Origin: Salinactinospora qingdaonensis
GTDB taxonomy: Bacteria; Actinomycetota; Actinomycetes; Streptosporangiales; Streptosporangiaceae
DNA: 64,000 bases
Reading direction: 5' to 3'
NCBI RefSeq assembly: GCF_039539445.1
Contig: NZ_BAABDD010000001.1
Coordinates: 1 to 64,000, forward strand
The position numbers and the translations under genes were made by a program. Positions 51,004 to 59,590 of this stretch are shown in pieces. The notes beneath the pieces are model-generated. The model was not told the origin of the DNA. It was given only the letters and a program-made list of their open reading frames with translations, and searched no databases. Every line of letters starts with the position of its first letter. Position 1 is the stretch's first letter.

Positions 51004-53490
51004 ATGGCCCCTACGACGTCCCAACCTCCCGAGGAACTCGCTGAGAAGATCGTCGACATCGACGTCTCCGAGGAGATGCGCGGCAGCTTCCTGGAGTACG
51101 CCTATTCCGTGATCTATCAGCGTGCGCTTCCCGACGCGCGCGATGGGCTCAAGCCCGTCCAGCGGCGCATCATCTACCAGATGAGCGAGATGGCGCTCCG
51201 CCCCGACCGGGCGCACGTCAAGTGCGCCCGGGTGGTCGGCGAGGTCATGGGTAAGCTGCACCCCCACGGCGACAGCGCCATCTACGATGCGCTGGTGCGG
51301 ATGAGCCAGTCCTTTGCCATGCGGGTGCCGCTGATCGACGGGCACGGCAACTTCGGGTCCCTGGGTGGCGACGACGCGCCCGCGGCCATGCGCTACACCG
51401 AGTCGCGACTGACCTCGGCGGCCCAACTCATGGCCGCCTCCATCGACGAGGACGTCGTCGACTTCCAGCCCAACTACGACGGCCAGGAAACCGAGCCCGG
51501 CGTGCTGCCGGCGGCTTTCCCCAATCTGCTGGTCAACGGAGCCTCCGGTATCGCCGTGGGCATGGCCACCAACATGGCGCCGCACAACCTGGGCGAGGTG
51601 ATCGCCGCCGCACGCCACCTCATCACCCATCCGGGCGCCAGCCTGGAAGAGCTGATGGAGTACGTGCCCGGCCCCGACCTTCCCACCGGGGGCACCATCG
51701 TCGGCCTCGACGGCATCCGCGACGCCTACGCGCGTGGCCGCGGCACGTTCCGGACCCGCGCCACGGTCTCCATCGAGAAGGTGTCGCCGCGGCGCACCGG
51801 GTTGGTGGTCACCGAACTGCCCTACAACGTCGGCCCCGAGAAGGTCGTCAGCCGCATCAAGGAACTGGTGCAGGCCAAGAAGCTTCAAGGCATCTCCGAC
51901 CTGAAGGACCTCACCGACCGCTCCCAAGGGCTGCGGCTGGTCATCGAACTCAAGAACGGCTTCAACCCCGAGGCCGTGCTGGAGGAGCTGTACCGGCTCA
52001 CGCCCATGGAGGAGACGTTCGGCATCAACAACGTCGCGCTCGTCGACGGCCAGCCCCAGACCCTGGGACTGCGTGATCTGCTCCAGGTCTATGTCGACCA
52101 CCGGCTCGACGTGGTGCGTCGGCGCTGCCACTACCGGCGCGGCAAACGCGAGGAACGGCTGCACCTGGTCGCGGGCTTGCTCATCGCACTGCTCAACATC
52201 GACGAGGTCATCGCGCTGATCCGCGAGTCCGAGGACTCCGCCCAAGCGCGCCAGCGACTGATGGACACCTTTGAACTGTCCGACACCCAGGCACGCTACA
52301 TCCTCGACACCCCGCTGCGCCGGCTCACCAAATACGACCGCCTGGAGTTGGAAACCGAACGCGATCGGCTCAACAAGGAGATCGCCGAGCTGACCGCGAT
52401 CCTGGAGTCCGACAGCAAGCTGCGCAAGGTCGTCTCCAAGGAACTGGCCGCTGTCGCCAAGGAGTACGCGACGCCGCGGCGCACCGTGCTCATGGAGGAC
52501 TCCGGGGTCACCCGCAGCGCCGCCGTGCCGTTGGAGATGGGCGACGACCCCTGTCACGTGCTGCTCAGCAGCAGCGGCCTGCTGGGCCGCAGCAAGGGGG
52601 CCGAGGTGCCGCGCATGTACGAGGGGCTGCGTACCCGCCACGACGCGATCGCGGTCTCGCTGCCGACGACGACGCGCGGCGAGGTCGCGCTCGTCACCGA
52701 CCACGGGCGACTGATCCGGCTACCGACCTTAGAGGTGCCCGAGATCCCCGACGCCAACGATGACGCGCCCCCGATCAGTTCGGGGTTACCAGTCTCGGAC
52801 TTTGTGGATCTGGGCGAGGACGAACACGTCATCTCGCTGGTGTCGCTGGCCAGCGACACCCCCGGAATCGTCGTGGGCACCCGTGCCGGTGTGGTCAAAC
52901 GGCTCAGCGCCGACTACCCGCAAAACAAAGACGAGTTCGAGATCATCGCGCTACGCGACGACGACCGGCTCGTGGGGGCCACACAATTGGTCACCGGCGA
53001 GGAAGACCTCATCTTCGTCACCTCCGAAGCCCAACTGCTGCGCTTCTCCAGCACCGCCGTGCGCGCGCAGGGCCGCGCGGCGGGCGGCGTGAGCGGGGTC
53101 CGGCTGGGCGAGAACGCCCACGCCGTGTGGTTCGGCGCCGTCCCTATGCCCGAGGACTCCGTTGTGGTGACGATCGCCGGCAACTCCGAAGCACTACCGG
53201 GCACCCAGGCCGGTTCGGCCAAGGTGACCCCGGTCGACGCCTTCCCCGTCAAGGGCCGGGCCACCGGCGGGATACGCTGCCACCGGTTCCTCAAAGGCGA
53301 GGACACGCTGCTGTTCGCCTGGGTCGGTCGGACTCCGGCGCGCGCGTCGCGCGCTGACGGCGGGCCGGTGCGACTGCCCGAGACCGACGAGCGCCGCGAC
53401 GGCTCCGGAGAGGCGCTGCCCCGCGCGATCGCGGCGGTGGGCACCGCAAAGACCGACACCGGGATGGCAGCGCTGGCCACGGGAAGCTGA
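51004..53490 (+). CDS. parC: DNA topoisomerase IV subunit A
   Basis: 828 residues. Breakage-reunion domain: FLEYAYSVIYQRALPDARDG, LKPVQRRIIYQM, LHPHGDSAIYDALVRMSQSF, catalytic Y131 in AAMRYTESRLT, then the coiled-coil gate and a C-terminal beta-propeller with weak repeats. Its partner parE ends 10 kb away on the other strand at the window edge, which favours ParC over GyrA. ATG at 51004 is preferred to one 7 codons earlier (50983); neither has a strong ribosome-binding site. It decatenates chromosomes and is the fluoroquinolone target. Confidence 0.9.
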   Translation: MAPTTSQPPEELAEKIVDIDVSEEMRGSFLEYAYSVIYQRALPDARDGLKPVQRRIIYQMSEMALRPDRAHVKCARVVGEVMGKLHPHGDSAIYDALVRMSQSFAMRVPLIDGHGNFGSLGGDDAPAAMRYTESRLTSAAQLMAASIDEDVVDFQPNYDGQETEPGVLPAAFPNLLVNGASGIAVGMATNMAPHNLGEVIAAARHLITHPGASLEELMEYVPGPDLPTGGTIVGLDGIRDAYARGRGTFRTRATVSIEKVSPRRTGLVVTELPYNVGPEKVVSRIKELVQAKKLQGISDLKDLTDRSQGLRLVIELKNGFNPEAVLEELYRLTPMEETFGINNVALVDGQPQTLGLRDLLQVYVDHRLDVVRRRCHYRRGKREERLHLVAGLLIALLNIDEVIALIRESEDSAQARQRLMDTFELSDTQARYILDTPLRRLTKYDRLELETERDRLNKEIAELTAILESDSKLRKVVSKELAAVAKEYATPRRTVLMEDSGVTRSAAVPLEMGDDPCHVLLSSSGLLGRSKGAEVPRMYEGLRTRHDAIAVSLPTTTRGEVALVTDHGRLIRLPTLEVPEIPDANDDAPPISSGLPVSDFVDLGEDEHVISLVSLASDTPGIVVGTRAGVVKRLSADYPQNKDEFEIIALRDDDRLVGATQLVTGEEDLIFVTSEAQLLRFSSTAVRAQGRAAGGVSGVRLGENAHAVWFGAVPMPEDSVVVTIAGNSEALPGTQAGSAKVTPVDAFPVKGRATGGIRCHRFLKGEDTLLFAWVGRTPARASRADGGPVRLPETDERRDGSGEALPRAIAAVGTAKTDTGMAALATGS

Positions 53491-53526
53491 CCTTCAGGCC
53501 CTTCGACACCGACAATGGAGTTACCT

Positions 53527-54030
53527 GTGAGCACCCCCTTCGACGATGTGGTGACCGCTAACGCCGCCTACGCCGAGAAGTTCGACCTTTCGGGGTTGCA
53601 GGCCAAGGCCGCGCGCGGACTCGCCTTGGTGACGTGCATGGATTCGCGGATCGACCCGCTGGGCGCGCTTGGGCTGACCACCGGCGACGCCAAGATCCTG
53701 CGCAACGCCGGAGGGCGCGTCACCGACGACACGCTGACCGCGCTGGTGCTGGCCGCCTACCTGCTGGAGGTGGACCGGGTGCTGGTTATGCCGCACACCC
53801 GGTGCAAGATGGCGTCCGTCTCCAGCGACGACGAGGTGCACGAAGCGATCAGGCAGGCGAGCGGGGTCGACACCCGCAGTCTGGAGTTCAACACCATCGC
53901 CGACCAGCGGGCCGCACTCCGCCACGACCTGGAACGTATCCGGCACCACCCGATGCTGCCGGCCGACCTGGCGGTGGCCGGCGCCATCTACGACGTCGAA
54001 ACCGGCCAGGTCACGCTGACCGACGACTGA
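53527..54030 (+). CDS. beta-class carbonic anhydrase
   Basis: 167 residues of the small beta-carbonic-anhydrase type. Zinc-site motifs CMDSRIDPLGALGL (CxDxR) and the HxxC segment MPHTRCKMAS, with ILRNAGGRVTDDTL between. GTG at 53527 (STPFDDVVTANAAYAEKF) is preferred to an ATG 4 codons earlier because TGGAG then sits 7 bases upstream. It interconverts CO2 and bicarbonate in the cytoplasm. Confidence 0.88.
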   Translation: MSTPFDDVVTANAAYAEKFDLSGLQAKAARGLALVTCMDSRIDPLGALGLTTGDAKILRNAGGRVTDDTLTALVLAAYLLEVDRVLVMPHTRCKMASVSSDDEVHEAIRQASGVDTRSLEFNTIADQRAALRHDLERIRHHPMLPADLAVAGAIYDVETGQVTLTDD

Positions 54031-54127
54031 CCAGAAGGGGTCACGAGTGTTCGGAGCTTCCGCGAGGGGATGACGGGGAATGCCGTTTTCGGTCAGTCTG
54101 TTGTCATGCCCGAAGAAGGGAGACCGC

Positions 54128-54454
54128 ATGGCGGAGACGACATACGAGACTTTCGCCCGTGGCCGTCAGCGCTTCGACCTTGGTGACCCCATCAGTGCGG
54201 CCCGCATCCTGGCCCCACTTGCCGAGGCCGAACCCGGTAACCGTTCGGTCCTGGAACTGTTGGGTCGCTCCTACTTCCATTCGGCCCAGCTAGCCAAGGC
54301 TGAGGCAACATTCCGCAAGATCATCGAACTCGACCCCGGTGACGCATGGGCCCACCTTGCGCTGGCCCGTTCCCTGGAGCGGCAGAATCGCGAGGCGGAA
54401 GCCGGACCGTACCGGCGCATGCACTCGGCTATGGCCGGCGGTTCCCGCGACTGA
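54128..54454 (+). CDS. tetratricopeptide-repeat protein
   Basis: 108 residues with two to three TPR units: FARGRQRFDLGDPISAARIL, VLELLGRSYFHSAQLAKAEA, TFRKIIELDPGDAWAHLALA. ATG at 54128 follows GAAGGGA; an upstream ATG (54080) would add 16 residues without TPR character. Probably a protein-interaction adaptor; partner unknown. It lies directly before the left copy of the 125-bp repeat. Confidence 0.8.
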   Translation: MAETTYETFARGRQRFDLGDPISAARILAPLAEAEPGNRSVLELLGRSYFHSAQLAKAEATFRKIIELDPGDAWAHLALARSLERQNREAEAGPYRRMHSAMAGGSRD

Positions 54455-54494
54455 GCCCATGGCCGACACCTATTGGCCGCCAGGACCACCCCGA

Positions 54495-54619
54495 GCGGCC
54501 ACGCGGACCTCGGGGCCGCATCCCACCGGGGTGCGGCCCGTCCGCCGGATAGCCTGTTCCCCATGTCCTCACCCGCTGACCTCCCCGGCCCCGACTGGGT
54601 GGAGCACTCGCAGGCGCAC
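54495..54619 (+). repeat. 125-bp direct repeat, left copy (truncated 5' end of the Cds1-like gene)
   Basis: Identical base for base to 55388-55512 (offset 893). It contains the promoter-proximal sequence, the ATG (54563) and 19 codons (MSSPADLPGPDWVEHSQAH) of the PLP enzyme gene, then runs into unrelated DNA. It is a dead duplicate of the gene start, left behind when the toxin-antitoxin islet entered. Confidence 0.92.
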
Positions 54620-54678
54620 GACACGAAAGTGGGCGTTTCTGGTCCGTGGCCCCAGAAACGGGGGTGGCCACGGACCGC

Positions 54679-54978
54679 TCAGCTCGCTTGGCGCACCTGT
54701 TCGAGCCAAACGTTGAGCCGCATACCCAGTGCCACAGCCACACGTTCCAGCACCGGGATGGTAGGCATCGTTCCCCCCGCCTCTAGGCGGGCCACAGCGG
54801 GCTGTTTGAGGCCGCTGCGCCGCGCGAGCTCTTGCTGGGTGATCCCGAGCTCCTCACGCTGGTTTCGCACCGCCTCTCCCAGCTCAAAACGGAGCCGCGC
54901 GGCTTCATAGGCCGCGCCCGCTCCCGGACGGCTCATAATCTCAGCGCGTTTGTCAGCCCAACTCTTGCGCTCCGGCAT
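54679..54978 (-). CDS. higA: HigA-type antitoxin (XRE)
   Basis: 99 residues. Helix-turn-helix GITQQELARRSGLKQPAVAR LEAG near the C-terminus, followed by MPTIPVLERVAVALGMRLNV. ATG at 54978 has AGGAG 7 bases upstream and begins 4 bases after the toxin stop. Toxin gene first, antitoxin second, is the HigBA order. It should neutralise the toxin and repress the operon. Confidence 0.85.
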   Translation of the reverse strand: MPERKSWADKRAEIMSRPGAGAAYEAARLRFELGEAVRNQREELGITQQELARRSGLKQPAVARLEAGGTMPTIPVLERVAVALGMRLNVWLEQVRQAS

Positions 54979-54982
54979 CCGC

Positions 54983-55327
54983 TCACTCCTCATCGGCGGT
55001 GTGCGCCTCGACCATACAGCGTCGCATGGCACGCCAGGCGCGTTCGATCTCAACCGACTCGCGCCTCCGCTGCTTGCGGAACACGGTCAGCAAGATGATT
55101 CGTCTCCCTGGCGCGATCCAGTAGGTGACACGTACCTGTTGCCGTTCAAGATGGAAGCGCAACTCTCTTAGCTTGCCGTGAAGCTGTTTCGTGTAAGGCT
55201 CACCGAGCAGTGCGCCACGCTCAGCCAACAGGTCGATATAGAACGCCGCGGTCTCCTGACTGGATTGGTCGAGCGTGTCGAACCACTGCTCCACCTCGGG
55301 TTCGAGTTCCACTTCTCCCCACATCAT
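54983..55327 (-). CDS. higB: HigB/RelE-superfamily toxin
   Basis: 114 residues: MMWGEVELEPEVEQWFDTLD, then LLGEPYTKQLHGKLRELRFH and RVTYWIAPGRRIILLTVFRK with a basic C-terminal helix. This is the phage Gp49-like/HigB branch of the RelE fold, ribosome-dependent mRNA interferases. The gene lies wholly inside the 768-bp insert between the 125-bp repeats. Confidence 0.85.
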   Translation of the reverse strand: MMWGEVELEPEVEQWFDTLDQSSQETAAFYIDLLAERGALLGEPYTKQLHGKLRELRFHLERQQVRVTYWIAPGRRIILLTVFRKQRRRESVEIERAWRAMRRCMVEAHTADEE

Positions 55328-55387
55328 AACGCTGATGTTATTAATTTGGGAGGAGCTTCACCGGCGGTATCGGAAAAGACGCTCTGG

Positions 55388-55512
55388 GCGGCCACGCGGA
55401 CCTCGGGGCCGCATCCCACCGGGGTGCGGCCCGTCCGCCGGATAGCCTGTTCCCCATGTCCTCACCCGCTGACCTCCCCGGCCCCGACTGGGTGGAGCAC
55501 TCGCAGGCGCAC
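55388..55512 (+). repeat. 125-bp direct repeat, right copy (functional gene start)
   Basis: Exact copy of 54495-54619. Here the duplicated ATG (55456) continues into the complete PLP enzyme gene. Confidence 0.92.
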
Positions 55513-56598
55513 ACACGTGCGTGGGTGGACGAGGCGATCCGCAAGGTGATCGCTGACGCCAACCGTTCGGCCGACACCCACCTGCACGTGTTCCCTCTGC
55601 CGCCGGAGTGGGGCATCGACCTCTACCTCAAAGACGAGTCGGTGCACCCCACCGGCAGCCTCAAGCACCGGCTGGCCCGGTCGCTGTTCCTCTACGGGCT
55701 GGCCAACGGCTGGATCGACGGTGACACCACCATCGTCGAGGCCAGCTCCGGCTCGACGGCGGTCTCGGAAGCCTACTTCGCGCAACTGCTCGGGCTGGAC
55801 TTCGTCACCGTCGTCCCTCGCAAGACCAGCCCGGAAAAGATCGAACTGATCGAACGCTACGGCGGCCGGTGTCACTTCGTCGACATCCCCGCCGAGATGT
55901 ACCCCGAGGCCGAGCGGCTGGCCGCTGAGACCCACGGCCACTACATGGACCAGTTCACCTACGCCGAGCGGGCCACCGACTGGCGCGGCAACAACAACAT
56001 CGCGATGTCGATATTCGAGCAGATGGCCCTGGAGCGCCACCCGGTGCCGGAGTGGATCGTGGTGGGGGCAGGCACCGGCGGCACGTCGGCCACCATCGGC
56101 CGCTACCTGCGCTACCGGCGCCACCACACCCGGCTGGCGGTGGTCGACCCGGAGAACTCGGCGTTCTTTCCCAGTTGGGTCCACAACACGCCCGACTACA
56201 GCACCGGGACGCCCTCCCGGATCGAGGGCATCGGCCGACCCCGGGTCGAGCCCAGCTTCATCCCCTCGATCATCGACCTGATGGTCCCCGTTCCCGACGC
56301 CGCCAGCATCGCGGCCATGCGCCACCTGCATCGGGTCACCGGACTGTCGGGCGGCGGCTCCACCGGCACGAACCTATGGGGGGTGTGGCACCTCGTCGCG
56401 CGCATGCTGGAGTCGGACATCCGCGGCAGCGTCGTCACGCTGATCTGCGACAGCGGCGAACGCTACGGCCACAGCTACTACAACGACGACTGGGTGGCCC
56501 GGCGTGGCCTGGACCTGGCCCCCTACACCAGCGCGATCGAGCACTTCCTGGCCACCGGCGCCTGGAAGCCGCCCCACTCCCCCACCCACGACGGCTGA
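55456..56598 (+). CDS. PLP-dependent cysteine synthase-family enzyme (Cds1-like cysteine desulfhydrase)
   Basis: 380 residues, fold-type II PLP enzyme. Schiff-base K70 in HPTGSLKHRLARSLF; phosphate-binding loop GAGTGGTSATIGRYLRYRR; VEASSGSTAVSEAYFAQLLG as the substrate loop. It is longer than CysK (about 310) with a distinctive C-terminal half (WVHNTPDYSTGTPSRIEGIG, ICDSGERYGHSYYNDDW), a pattern I associate with mycobacterial Rv3684/Cds1, a cysteine desulfhydrase. Its 5' 125 bp is duplicated upstream by the TA islet insertion; the coding sequence is intact. Confidence 0.85.
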   Translation: MSSPADLPGPDWVEHSQAHTRAWVDEAIRKVIADANRSADTHLHVFPLPPEWGIDLYLKDESVHPTGSLKHRLARSLFLYGLANGWIDGDTTIVEASSGSTAVSEAYFAQLLGLDFVTVVPRKTSPEKIELIERYGGRCHFVDIPAEMYPEAERLAAETHGHYMDQFTYAERATDWRGNNNIAMSIFEQMALERHPVPEWIVVGAGTGGTSATIGRYLRYRRHHTRLAVVDPENSAFFPSWVHNTPDYSTGTPSRIEGIGRPRVEPSFIPSIIDLMVPVPDAASIAAMRHLHRVTGLSGGGSTGTNLWGVWHLVARMLESDIRGSVVTLICDSGERYGHSYYNDDWVARRGLDLAPYTSAIEHFLATGAWKPPHSPTHDG

Positions 56599-56622
56599 AG
56601 CGCCACCCCCACACGCCGGTGC

Positions 56623-57669
56623 TCACCCCACCACCTCGCGCAGTAGCCGGCGGGCCGCGCGCAGCACGGGCTGCCCCCGAGTGGGGGTGACGTTGGCGAG
56701 CACGGCCACCCCCGCTTGGGCCGTGGGGCTGAACCCGACGAAGGCGGTGAACCCCCCGGTGCCGCCGGTGTGCCACAGCAGCGTGTGCCCGCGTGTGACG
56801 CGGTGCCCCCATGCCAGGGCCATAGCTGGTCCTTCGGCGGAGGCGGCCATCGAATAGCGCGGCACGTGTGTTGCGAGTACGGCCTCGGCCAGCGGCCAGC
56901 CGGCCTCCTCGGGGCGCACCTGGGCGCGCAGGTAGCTCAGCAGGTCGGCGGCGCTGGCGCGGAGGCCACCGGCGCCGGCGATCGCGTCGAAGCGCCATGG
57001 GGGCACGGGTCGGCCCCGCCGGTGGCCGGTGGCCGCTCGCGTGGCGGGGTCCCCTGCCGGGGGCACACCGGAGTCGGCCATGCCCAGCGGGCGCAGGACC
57101 CGCTCGGCGAGGAGCTGCGGGTAACCGGTGCCCGCGACCTCGGCGAGGACCTCGCCGAGCAGGGCGAACCCGAACGTGGAGTAGCGCGGCGGGCCGGCGG
57201 CGCGGCGACGCCGGATTCTGGCCGTGGCCCGGTAGAGGTCGGCGCGGGTGTAGCCGGCGTAGGGACCGGCGGACCGGCGCATGGCCATGCGGCAGTAGAT
57301 CTCGCGGGGCAGGCGAGGCGTGCCGCCGGTGTGGGTGGCCAGCTCGCCCAAGGTGATGGGCGGATCGTCGCGGCGCGGCCGGGCGTGGGGTGGCAGGTGG
57401 CGGGTGACCGGGTCGGTGAGGTTGACCTCGCCGCGGACGGCCATCTCGGCGAGCAGCAGGGCCGTGAGGGGCTTGGTGACCGACCCCGTCTCAAAGGCGG
57501 TGCGGGTATCGACGGACTCGGGCGAGCCACGCTTGAGGTGGCCGGCGGTGAACAGGGTCTCGTCGGCCGCACCGGGGCCGTGGATGGCCGCCGCGGCCAC
57601 GCCGGGCACGCCTGCCTCGGTGAGCAGGGCACACAGGTGCTTGCCGGCCAGAGCAAAGCTGGCGCTCAC
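56623..57669 (-). CDS. serine hydrolase, beta-lactamase class C / penicillin-binding-protein-like
   Basis: 348 residues. SxxK motif in TGSVTKPLTAL; the second motif is YST in PRYSTFGFALLGEVL instead of the usual YxN; WHTGGTGGFTAFVG takes the KTG-like place. No signal peptide is evident (MSASFALAGKHLCALL), so it may be cytoplasmic, unlike true penicillin-binding proteins. Last gene of a four-gene overlapping minus-strand operon (59590 to 56623). Family members include esterases and peptidases; in this operon it might process the 81-residue peptide, which is inference. Confidence 0.8.
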   Translation of the reverse strand: MSASFALAGKHLCALLTEAGVPGVAAAAIHGPGAADETLFTAGHLKRGSPESVDTRTAFETGSVTKPLTALLLAEMAVRGEVNLTDPVTRHLPPHARPRRDDPPITLGELATHTGGTPRLPREIYCRMAMRRSAGPYAGYTRADLYRATARIRRRRAAGPPRYSTFGFALLGEVLAEVAGTGYPQLLAERVLRPLGMADSGVPPAGDPATRAATGHRRGRPVPPWRFDAIAGAGGLRASAADLLSYLRAQVRPEEAGWPLAEAVLATHVPRYSMAASAEGPAMALAWGHRVTRGHTLLWHTGGTGGFTAFVGFSPTAQAGVAVLANVTPTRGQPVLRAARRLLREVVG

Positions 57670-58598
57670 CCCGGCTCCCGCTGCGCGGGCGCGAGGGGAC
57701 TGAGGGCACGCGACACGGTCAGGGTGGTGGCCACGACGGCGACCACGGTGGGGTGATGGTGGTTGCGAAACGCCCGCTCGGGCTCTTCATGGGGTCGGGT
57801 GACCCCGTTGGGCACCATCCCGTCGTCGCGCTGGGCCTGGGCGATGTGCTCCCACACGTGCGGATAGAAATGGGGACGGCGCAGGCAAACACCGACGATG
57901 AGGAGTTCGGCGAGCAGGTCCCAGAACCCGGCCTCGTCGAACGTCTCGACCCACACCGGCAGCCAGTGGTGCAGGTAGTCCTCCAACTCCCACGGCAGCC
58001 CTTCCGGGGTGGCGCCCCAGTCGGTGAGGTGGAAGACGGTGTGGGTGAGGCCATAGGCGTTGTTGGCGTCGAGCATCCACGGCTCCGGTGTACCGCCCAG
58101 CCAGGTGAGGGCGGTGAGCGTGGCGGGGTCGTCGTGGATCGGAATGCCGATCCGGCGGGCGGCGGCCAGGACCGCCAGACGGCGGTTCGGCACCTGCTCG
58201 GGCACCCGCGAGGCGCGCAGCCCCGCAAGGTGGGTGGTGAGCTCTTCCAAGGCCGGATGACGGTAGCCGGTGGCGGCGAAGAAGGAGTAGATCTCCAGCG
58301 GGTGGGTGGCGGCCGGGGTGTGCTGCTGGAGCTGGTGCAGCAGGTCCCCGTTGTGCAACTCCCGCCAGGCGAACTCCAGCAGGGCTTCGGCGGTGGCCGC
58401 GGTGCGCGGCCCCGACACGGCCTCCCGTCTGACGATCCACATGGCCAGCGCCAGTTCGCTCAGCGACTTCAGCGCGTCGCCGTCGATCTCGTGGGCGGGG
58501 GTCTCGGACGGCAGCGCGAAACAGGAGCGGACGGCTCCGAGCCAGTCCAGCGCCCGGTCGCCTACCCGGTGGGCCAGTCCGATGGCGACGGTCTCCAT
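57666..58598 (-). CDS. DUF6895-like helical protein
   Basis: 310 residues, helix-rich: LAHRVGDRALDWLGAVRSCF, LSELALAMWIVRREA, LEIYSFFAATGYRHPALEEL, NAYGLTHTVFHLTDWGATPE and LEDYLHHWLPVWVETFDEAG. Several conserved His/Trp/Asp residues (THTVFHLTDWG, HHW) look like a site. I associate it with the uncharacterised DUF6895 family but am not certain. ATG at 58598 overlaps the upstream stop (ATGA); its own stop overlaps the hydrolase start. No membrane segment. Confidence 0.7.
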   Translation of the reverse strand: METVAIGLAHRVGDRALDWLGAVRSCFALPSETPAHEIDGDALKSLSELALAMWIVRREAVSGPRTAATAEALLEFAWRELHNGDLLHQLQQHTPAATHPLEIYSFFAATGYRHPALEELTTHLAGLRASRVPEQVPNRRLAVLAAARRIGIPIHDDPATLTALTWLGGTPEPWMLDANNAYGLTHTVFHLTDWGATPEGLPWELEDYLHHWLPVWVETFDEAGFWDLLAELLIVGVCLRRPHFYPHVWEHIAQAQRDDGMVPNGVTRPHEEPERAFRNHHHPTVVAVVATTLTVSRALSPLAPAQREPG

Positions 58599-59338
58599 CA
58601 GTGCTCCGTTTCCGTGATGCGGCGGGCCAACGCCAGCTCCAGCAGCACGCGTGGCTGGTCGGCGCTGAGCAGTTCCAGGTGCTTCAGCGCGGGATCGAGC
58701 AGCGGCTCGGCTGCGGCGTGGGTGTCGAGGGCGAGCCAACGCGCCAGGCGAGCGGCGGTGAGGTGGTCGCGGCGCAGCATCGAGCGGGCCAGGCCGCGGG
58801 TGAGGTCCACCCGAGCGGCCAGGGTTTCGGCGCGGACGGCGCTGTCGAGGCCGGGAAGCGCCAGTGCGGTGAGCTGTGCCAGGCTCGCGCACCACGCAGG
58901 CCATCGCTGGCTCTTGGCGACCTCGGACAGGCCGGGACCGGTGTCGGAGCCGCCGACGGCGGTGAGGCATAGGCCCTCCCATTCGGAGGCGTCTACCCCG
59001 AATCGGCGCAGGACGCGGTACAGCGCCCAGTCCCGCGCCGCCCACAGCGGATCGGGCGCCGGTGTGGCCGGCGGTGCGGGGAAGGCCCGCACCGCCGCTC
59101 TCACCACAGCGACGTCGCCGGGATCAGGGAGCCGGCCTGAGAGAACGAAGGGGGCCAGCACATCCGTGCCGAGGACACGGACCGCTCCCGGGCCGCTGCC
59201 CTGCTCGTCGAGCGCGGCAACCCGCCGCTCCAGCGGGAAGGGGTGCTCGTGATCCCGCAGCGCACGGGTCACGTCGGCGGCCAGCGCCCGGGTGGCGGCC
59301 TCGAACCTGGTCGGTGACGCTGAGGTCGACATAGACAT
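58598..59338 (-). CDS. hypothetical helical protein, 246 aa
   Basis: I do not recognise this family. It is Ala/Leu/Arg-rich and almost entirely helical, with LWAARDWALYRVLRRFGVDA in the middle and LAARLARWLA-type and LLELALARRI-type segments at the end. No signal peptide or catalytic motif seen. It begins 6 bases after the stop of the 81-codon peptide gene and overlaps the DUF6895-like gene, so it is co-translated with both. Confidence 0.65.
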   Translation of the reverse strand: MSMSTSASPTRFEAATRALAADVTRALRDHEHPFPLERRVAALDEQGSGPGAVRVLGTDVLAPFVLSGRLPDPGDVAVVRAAVRAFPAPPATPAPDPLWAARDWALYRVLRRFGVDASEWEGLCLTAVGGSDTGPGLSEVAKSQRWPAWCASLAQLTALALPGLDSAVRAETLAARVDLTRGLARSMLRRDHLTAARLARWLALDTHAAAEPLLDPALKHLELLSADQPRVLLELALARRITETEH

Positions 59339-59344
59339 CGGTCG

Positions 59345-59590
59345 TTAGAAGACCTGCGCGCAGGCGAGGTTCTGGATAATGCCCTCGTAGGCGTCCTCGA
59401 TCGGCTCGCCGTCGTCGGGATCGGCCGACAGCAATGCGGCGGCGGCCAGAGCGAGCAGGGCGGCCCCGCGGGGGGCCGCGTGGGCCGGCATCTGGGCCGT
59501 CTCGGTGCTGCTCACCAGCTCGGCCACCGCGGCGCGGTCCATAGCTGTCACCTCGCCGTCGAGGCCCGGCAGGGACGTGTTCGCTGCCAT
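59345..59590 (-). CDS. 81-residue peptide, first gene of the coupled operon
   Basis: ATG at 59590 has a very good GGAGGA 6 bases upstream. The sequence has three zones: a polar start (MAANTSLPGLDGEVTAMDR), an Ala/Leu hydrophobic stretch (GAALLALAAAALL) and an acidic end (SADPDDGEPIEDAYEGIIQN) closing LACAQVF with a single Cys. It does not look like a membrane protein of known type. Size, position and strong initiation would fit a precursor peptide or a small regulatory/assembly protein acted on by the three downstream genes. No core-peptide signature (lanthionine, lasso, thiopeptide) is obvious. Confidence 0.7.
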   Translation of the reverse strand: MAANTSLPGLDGEVTAMDRAAVAELVSSTETAQMPAHAAPRGAALLALAAAALLSADPDDGEPIEDAYEGIIQNLACAQVF

